The notes below the pieces were generated by a model that did no database searches, had not been told where the DNA came from, and saw nothing but the letters and a program-made list of their open reading frames with translations. A stretch of 8,526 bases of DNA, from positions 1 through 8,526 of the forward strand of contig VFKJ01000163.1 of the NCBI GenBank assembly GCA_009885595.1, given 5' to 3'. Position numbers and translations under genes: made by a program. Position 1 is the first letter of the stretch. Each line of letters starts with the position of its first letter. Positions 5,529-8,526 of this stretch are shown piece by piece. The DNA comes from Myxococcales bacterium. GTDB taxonomy: Bacteria; Myxococcota; Myxococcia; Myxococcales; Myxococcaceae.

Positions 5529-7036
5529 AGAAGAGTCGCACGCTGCTCCTGGCTGTGTTGCTGGCGGGAACGCTGAGCGCGGCGGCCGAGGCCCCCCTCA
5601 CCTGGGGCGCCGACGCGCAGGGCGGCGCGCCCTACGTCTTTCAAGATCCGATGGAGCCCAACCGGGTGATCGGCTTCGAGGTCGAGCTCGCCACCCTGCT
5701 GGGCCAGCGCATGGGGCGGCAGGCCCGGCCCGCCTTCGGTCCCTGGGACAAGCTGCTCGAGCTGCTCGGTCGCGGTGACTTCGACGTGGTGATCAACGGC
5801 ATCGAGGTCGCCGGCGAGAAGGGGCGGGTGGTCGAGCTGTCGCACCCCTACTTCGCGACGGCGGAGGTCCTCACCGTGCGCAAGGCCGACGCGAGCGCGC
5901 CCCGCACGTTGGTGGGCCTGTGGGGCAAGAGGGTGGGCACCTTGCCAAACTCGATGGCGGCGCGCATCGCAGAGCACGCCGGCGCCGACGTGCGCACCTA
6001 CGAAGGCGGGCAGGACGAGATCTACGACGACCTCAAGCTGGGGCGGCTCGACGGCGTGCTGCTCGACGAGCCGGTGGCGCACTACTACGGCGATCTCGAG
6101 CCCGAGTTCGAGTCGGTGCGCAGCGGCTTTGGCACGGTGCAGTACGCGATCGCGGTGCGCAAGGGCGACCACGACCTGCTCCGAGAGGTCAACGCCGCGC
6201 TGGAAGGCCTGCAGCACGACGGCTCGCTGCGGGCGCTGTACGAGCGCTGGGGCATCTGGTCGAAGGAGACCGCCAAGCTCTTCCACGACACCTCGCTGGC
6301 CGCGCCGCTGGCGGACGTCGAGTTCGATCGCTGGCGCGCGGCGGTGGGCAAGCTGCCCTCGTTCTACGAGCGGCTCACCACCCGCTACCCCGCGATGCTG
6401 CCGATGTTCCTCGAGGGCGCGCTGCTCACCTTGCTGGTCTCGGTGAGCGCGATGAGCCTGGCGGTGGCGCTGGGCATCGGGCTGGCGCTGGGGCGCCGCT
6501 TCGGTCCGCGCGCGCTCAAGTGGTTCTGCGTGGCCTACATCGAGTTCTTCCGCGGCACGCCCCTGCTGGTGCAGCTGACCATCGTGTACTTCGGGCTGCC
6601 CGAGCTGGGGCTCAAGCTGCACCCCTTCCTGGCCGGGGTGGTGGCGCTCGGGCTCAACTACGCCGCGGCGGAAGCCGAGAACTACCGCGCGGGGCTCGAG
6701 TCGGTGCCGGTCGGCCAGCAGGAAGCTTCCGCGGTGCTGGGGCTCTCGACCTGGCAGACGCTGCGTCACGTGGTGGCGCCGCAGGCGGTGCGCATCTCCA
6801 TTCCGCCGATGACGAACGACTTCATCGCGCTGCTCAAGGACAGCTCGCTGGTCTCGGTCGTCACCCTCACCGAGCTCACCAAGACCTACGGCAACCTCGC
6901 CAACTCCACGCGCGATCACCTGGGGCTCGGGTTGGTGGTGGCGAGCTTCTACCTGCTGCTGGGCTTGCCGTTCGCGCGGCTGGCGCGCGCCGCCGAGCTC
7001 CACTTCGGGCGCCACCTGCGCAGGGGCCCGGCATGA
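5525..7036 (+). CDS. ABC importer substrate-binding/permease fusion, polar amino-acid type
   Basis: A 503-residue fusion of an extracytoplasmic solute-binding domain and a membrane permease. Residues 1-22 are a signal sequence. Residues 25-246 are a family 3 binding domain (GFEVELATLLG, GDFDVVINGIEV, ELSHPYFATAEVLTVRK, GRLDGVLLDEPVAHYY). Residues 290-485 are a HisM/GlnP-type permease with about five helices. It carries EFFRGTPLLVQL (340-351) and the EAA coupling loop YRAGLESVPVGQQEAS..LGLS (387-408), which docks the ATPase. GlnP-style fusions are known. By eye, the Thr and Arg that usually grip an amino-acid backbone (T-x2-R before the FSxPY motif) are A96 and K99 here, while the Asp (D181) is kept. 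ATGA overlaps join it to the amidohydrolase before and the ATPase after. Transport class is firm; the ligand is open. Confidence 0.94.
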   Translation: MKKSRTLLLAVLLAGTLSAAAEAPLTWGADAQGGAPYVFQDPMEPNRVIGFEVELATLLGQRMGRQARPAFGPWDKLLELLGRGDFDVVINGIEVAGEKGRVVELSHPYFATAEVLTVRKADASAPRTLVGLWGKRVGTLPNSMAARIAEHAGADVRTYEGGQDEIYDDLKLGRLDGVLLDEPVAHYYGDLEPEFESVRSGFGTVQYAIAVRKGDHDLLREVNAALEGLQHDGSLRALYERWGIWSKETAKLFHDTSLAAPLADVEFDRWRAAVGKLPSFYERLTTRYPAMLPMFLEGALLTLLVSVSAMSLAVALGIGLALGRRFGPRALKWFCVAYIEFFRGTPLLVQLTIVYFGLPELGLKLHPFLAGVVALGLNYAAAEAENYRAGLESVPVGQQEASAVLGLSTWQTLRHVVAPQAVRISIPPMTNDFIALLKDSSLVSVVTLTELTKTYGNLANSTRDHLGLGLVVASFYLLLGLPFARLARAAELHFGRHLRRGPA

Positions 7037-7800
7037 CGCTGGTGGTCAAGGAACTGGTGCGCCATCACGAAGGCAACCCCCAGCCCACGCTGGCGGGCAT
7101 GTCCTTCGATCTCCCCGCGGGCACCTTGACGGCGCTGCTGGGCCCGAGCGGGGCGGGGAAGTCGACGATGCTCCGCTGCATCATGGGCCTGGAGCCGTTC
7201 GAGACGGGCCGCATCGACATCGACGGGGTGATCGTTCGCGGCACCCGGGAGAGCTCTCGCGAAGAGCGGAAGCGGGCGATCGCGGACGCGCGCAAGAAGC
7301 TCGGGTTGGTGTTCCAGTCCTTCGAGCTCTTCCCGCATCTCACCGCGCTGGAGAACTGCGTGCTGGCGCCGATGCGGGTGAAGCTCGAAACGCGCGCCGC
7401 GGCCGAGAAGCGCGCGCGAGCGCTGCTGTGCCAGCTGGGCCTCGAGCCGCGGCTCGACGCGTTCCCCGAGCAGCTGTCCGGGGGGCAGCAGCAGCGGGTG
7501 GCCATCGCGCGCGCGCTGGCGATGGAGCCCCGGGTGCTGCTCTATGACGAGCCCACCAGCGCGCTCGATCCCTCGATGAAGAACGAGGTGCTGCAGAGCC
7601 TCAAGCGCATCGACGCCAGCGGGGTGACGCAGGTGGTGGTGACGCACGATCTCCAGCTCGCGCGCGGGGTCGAGCACGTGTGCATTCTCGATCACGGGGT
7701 GGTGATCGAGAGCGGAAGCCCCGAGGTGGTGCTCAAGACGCCGGTCCACGAGAGCACGCGCGCGCTGCTCAACGCCTGGCTGCAGCCCGACGCTGCGTGA
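7033..7800 (+). CDS. ABC transporter ATPase, polar amino-acid importer type
   Basis: A 255-residue ATP-binding subunit that would power the importer encoded just upstream. All functional motifs are intact: Walker A GPSGAGKST (37-45), Q-loop Q95 in GLVFQSFELFPH, signature LSGGQQQR (148-155), Walker B VLLYDEPTSALDP (168-180) with catalytic E173, and H-loop H205 in VVTHD. The FQSFELFPHLTALEN stretch is typical of the GlnQ/HisP group. Its length equals that family's usual size, with no extra regulatory domain. The ATG lies in an ATGA overlap with the fusion gene stop, with AGGGG six bases upstream. It is the last gene of the coupled operon, and a GC-rich hairpin begins four bases after its stop. 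Confidence 0.96.
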   Translation: MTLVVKELVRHHEGNPQPTLAGMSFDLPAGTLTALLGPSGAGKSTMLRCIMGLEPFETGRIDIDGVIVRGTRESSREERKRAIADARKKLGLVFQSFELFPHLTALENCVLAPMRVKLETRAAAEKRARALLCQLGLEPRLDAFPEQLSGGQQQRVAIARALAMEPRVLLYDEPTSALDPSMKNEVLQSLKRIDASGVTQVVVTHDLQLARGVEHVCILDHGVVIESGSPEVVLKTPVHESTRALLNAWLQPDAA

Positions 7801-7804
7801 AGCC

Positions 7805-7834
7805 GCTCGGGGGCCAAAGGCCGTTCACCCGAGC
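7805..7834 (+). terminator. Hairpin just after the ABC operon, possible terminator
   Basis: GCTCGGG pairs with CCCGAGC, enclosing an inner GGCC-AAA-GGCC stem, with a five-base bulge on the right arm. It starts four bases after the ATPase stop, where a terminator is expected. An alternative outer pairing of CCGCTC (7803-7808) with GAGCGG (7837-7842) also exists. No T-run follows, so it may only protect the 3' end or assist factor-dependent termination. Confidence 0.4.
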
Positions 7835-7870
7835 CAGAGCGGAAAGAACTGCGACCTCGAGGAAGGCGGT

Positions 7871-7920
7871 CGTGCGGGGGCCTGGGCCCTGCTCGTCGCG
7901 GGCAGGCCCCTCGAGCCACG
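7871..7920. repeat. Long imperfect hairpin
   Basis: GGGGCCTG (7877-7884) pairs exactly with CAGGCCCC (7903-7910). Inside, GCCC-GC can pair with GC-GGGC around the loop TCGTC with one bulged T, and outside CGTG (7871-7874) can pair with CACG (7917-7920). It is visible structure with no assigned role. Confidence 0.45.
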
Positions 7921-7971
7921 AGCTCCCGTCACGGGGCTGACCAGGCTTCGTGAAATTGGCTCCATTCCTCG

Positions 7972-7991
7972 AACCGGAGCCGGCTCCGGTT
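7972..7991. repeat. Perfect 20-base palindrome
   Basis: AACCGGAGCCGGCTCCGGTT equals its own reverse complement. With one bulged T the pairing extends to CGA/TCG on the flanks. It could be a cruciform or hairpin, a dimer-protein operator or part of a bidirectional terminator. The sequence does not decide between these. Confidence 0.55.
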
Positions 7992-8010
7992 TCGGGCAAC
8001 CTGCCGCTTT

Positions 8011-8028
8011 CTCACTTCGCGAAGTGAG
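8011..8028. repeat. Perfect 18-base palindrome
   Basis: CTCACTTCGCGAAGTGAG equals its own reverse complement. It lies 19 bases after the 20-base palindrome, with the two centres 38 bases apart. It is less GC-rich than its surroundings and could be a dimeric protein's binding site or a hairpin; no T-tract flanks it. Confidence 0.55.
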
Positions 8029-8031
8029 CGA

Positions 8032-8049
8032 CCTCGCCCCGACGCGAGG
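8032..8049. repeat. Short hairpin beside the 18-base palindrome
   Basis: CCTCGC pairs with GCGAGG across a six-base loop, three bases after the preceding palindrome. In such GC-rich DNA a six-pair stem alone is weak evidence, but it adds to the cluster of inverted repeats here. Confidence 0.35.
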
Positions 8050-8112
8050 GGCCCGTCCGTGTGGAGCATGGAGGAGACCCACCCCTCACCCCGTTCCTCG
8101 AGGCTGTCATCC

Positions 8113-8526
8113 TCAGCCGCCGCAATCCGCCTCGCAGCCACTGCACTCAATGGTCGAGGTCGCGCTCGCGCGCTGCAGGAACCCGCCGTCGGCGGCCTTC
8201 GCGGTGACCTCGAACACCAGCGGCTCACTGACGATGTTGATTCCCGCGGCGGTGGGGCAGAGGAACATCGTGACGCCGTAATCAGAGAGCCAGACGCCGC
8301 CATCCCCGGGGATGACGTCCATGGTGCGCGTGCCGCGGCTCACCAGCACGCCGTCCTTCGCGCGCCGCACCCGGTTCTCGAACACCGCGTTGCGGGCGGT
8401 CTGTCCGGTGACCATGTACTTCGCGTAAGAGTGATTGCCGCCCTGCGGGCCGCGGTACAGCGCGATCTGCGCGCCGATCTCCTGGAACACCTCGCCCAGG
8501 TCGTCGGTGGTGCCGATCATCAGCGC
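8113..8526 (-). CDS. Protein of unknown function, 5' end outside the window
   Basis: The frame stays open to the window edge: the codons before the ATG at 8520 read Ala-Leu, and no ribosome site is visible in the six remaining bases. The gene therefore very likely begins outside, and only the last ~137 residues are seen. I do not recognise the family. The visible part looks like a soluble beta-rich domain (repeated strands such as IALYRGPQGG, AVFENRVRR, DGVLVSRGTRTMDV, GVTMFLCP, LVFEVTAKA), with no membrane segment. It ends in a compact cysteine motif, C-x2-C-x3-C within ECSGCEADCGG; a further Cys lies in FLCPT. The beta-rich build and Cys-rich end suggest an exported protein, possibly a lipoprotein whose signal is outside the window (inference). 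It is convergent with the ABC operon. Confidence 0.72.
   Translation of the reverse strand, partial: ALMIGTTDDLGEVFQEIGAQIALYRGPQGGNHSYAKYMVTGQTARNAVFENRVRRAKDGVLVSRGTRTMDVIPGDGGVWLSDYGVTMFLCPTAAGINIVSEPLVFEVTAKAADGGFLQRASATSTIECSGCEADCGG

Larger units (their letters stand above)
7801..8112. other. Gene-free stretch rich in inverted repeats, between convergent genes
   Basis: These 312 bases separate the plus-strand ABC operon from the minus-strand gene ending at 8113. I see no convincing coding frame, tRNA or rRNA. It contains five distinct inverted repeats (7805-7834, 7871-7920, 7972-7991, 8011-8028, 8032-8049) and two copies of the 8-base palindrome CCTCGAGG (7855-7862 and 8096-8103). A shared terminator zone is the simplest reading; none of the stems has a clear T-tract on either strand. 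Confidence 0.7.

Noticed and set aside
5252..7015. Long minus-strand open frame of about 587 codons opposite the transporter fusion
   Set aside because: Its Gln/His/Arg-rich low-complexity product has no motif and mirrors the codon bias of the true gene on the other strand.
8024..8281. Plus-strand open frame of 85 codons at the right end
   Set aside because: It starts inside the 18-base palindrome, runs antisense to the better-supported gene ending at 8113, and has no recognisable domain or ribosome site.

Overview
The window is about 70% GC. It has tightly packed genes, start/stop overlaps of 4 to 8 bases, a GTG start, strong G/C third-position bias and several exported cytochromes and lipoproteins. 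This fits a Myxococcota-type (deltaproteobacterial) chromosome; the phylum is an inference from style and gene content, not from a marker gene. No transposase, integrase, tRNA, rRNA or CRISPR array is visible.

Left part (41-1880, minus strand): a PPK2-family polyphosphate kinase overlaps by 8 bases with a small two-helix membrane protein, followed after about 115 bases by a short periplasmic mono-haem cytochrome c with a Lys/Ala/Pro tail. Centre-left (1949-2770, plus strand): a DUF1232 (YkvA-type) small membrane protein, divergent from ppk2 across a 68-base gap, then a stand-alone two-CBS-domain protein.

Centre and right (2818-7800, plus strand): four genes joined by 4-base overlaps. They encode a di-haem cytochrome c peroxidase/MauG-family lipoprotein, a YtcJ-type metal-dependent amidohydrolase with its own lipoprotein signal, a substrate-binding-protein/permease fusion of the polar amino-acid ABC importer type, and its ATPase. 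The likely logic (inference) is that a surface or periplasmic amidohydrolase releases a small solute that the adjacent importer takes up; the role of the peroxidase is unclear. The solute-binding domain lacks the usual arginine that holds the amino-acid carboxylate, so the ligand may not be an ordinary amino acid.

Right end (7801-8526): a 312-base gene-free stretch carries five inverted repeats, two of them perfect palindromes of 20 and 18 bases. It separates the operon from a convergent minus-strand gene of unknown function that runs off the window.

The most notable items are the peroxidase-amidohydrolase-importer operon with its atypical binding domain, and the palindrome-rich intergenic block. 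Nothing in the window clearly proves a wholly new system.
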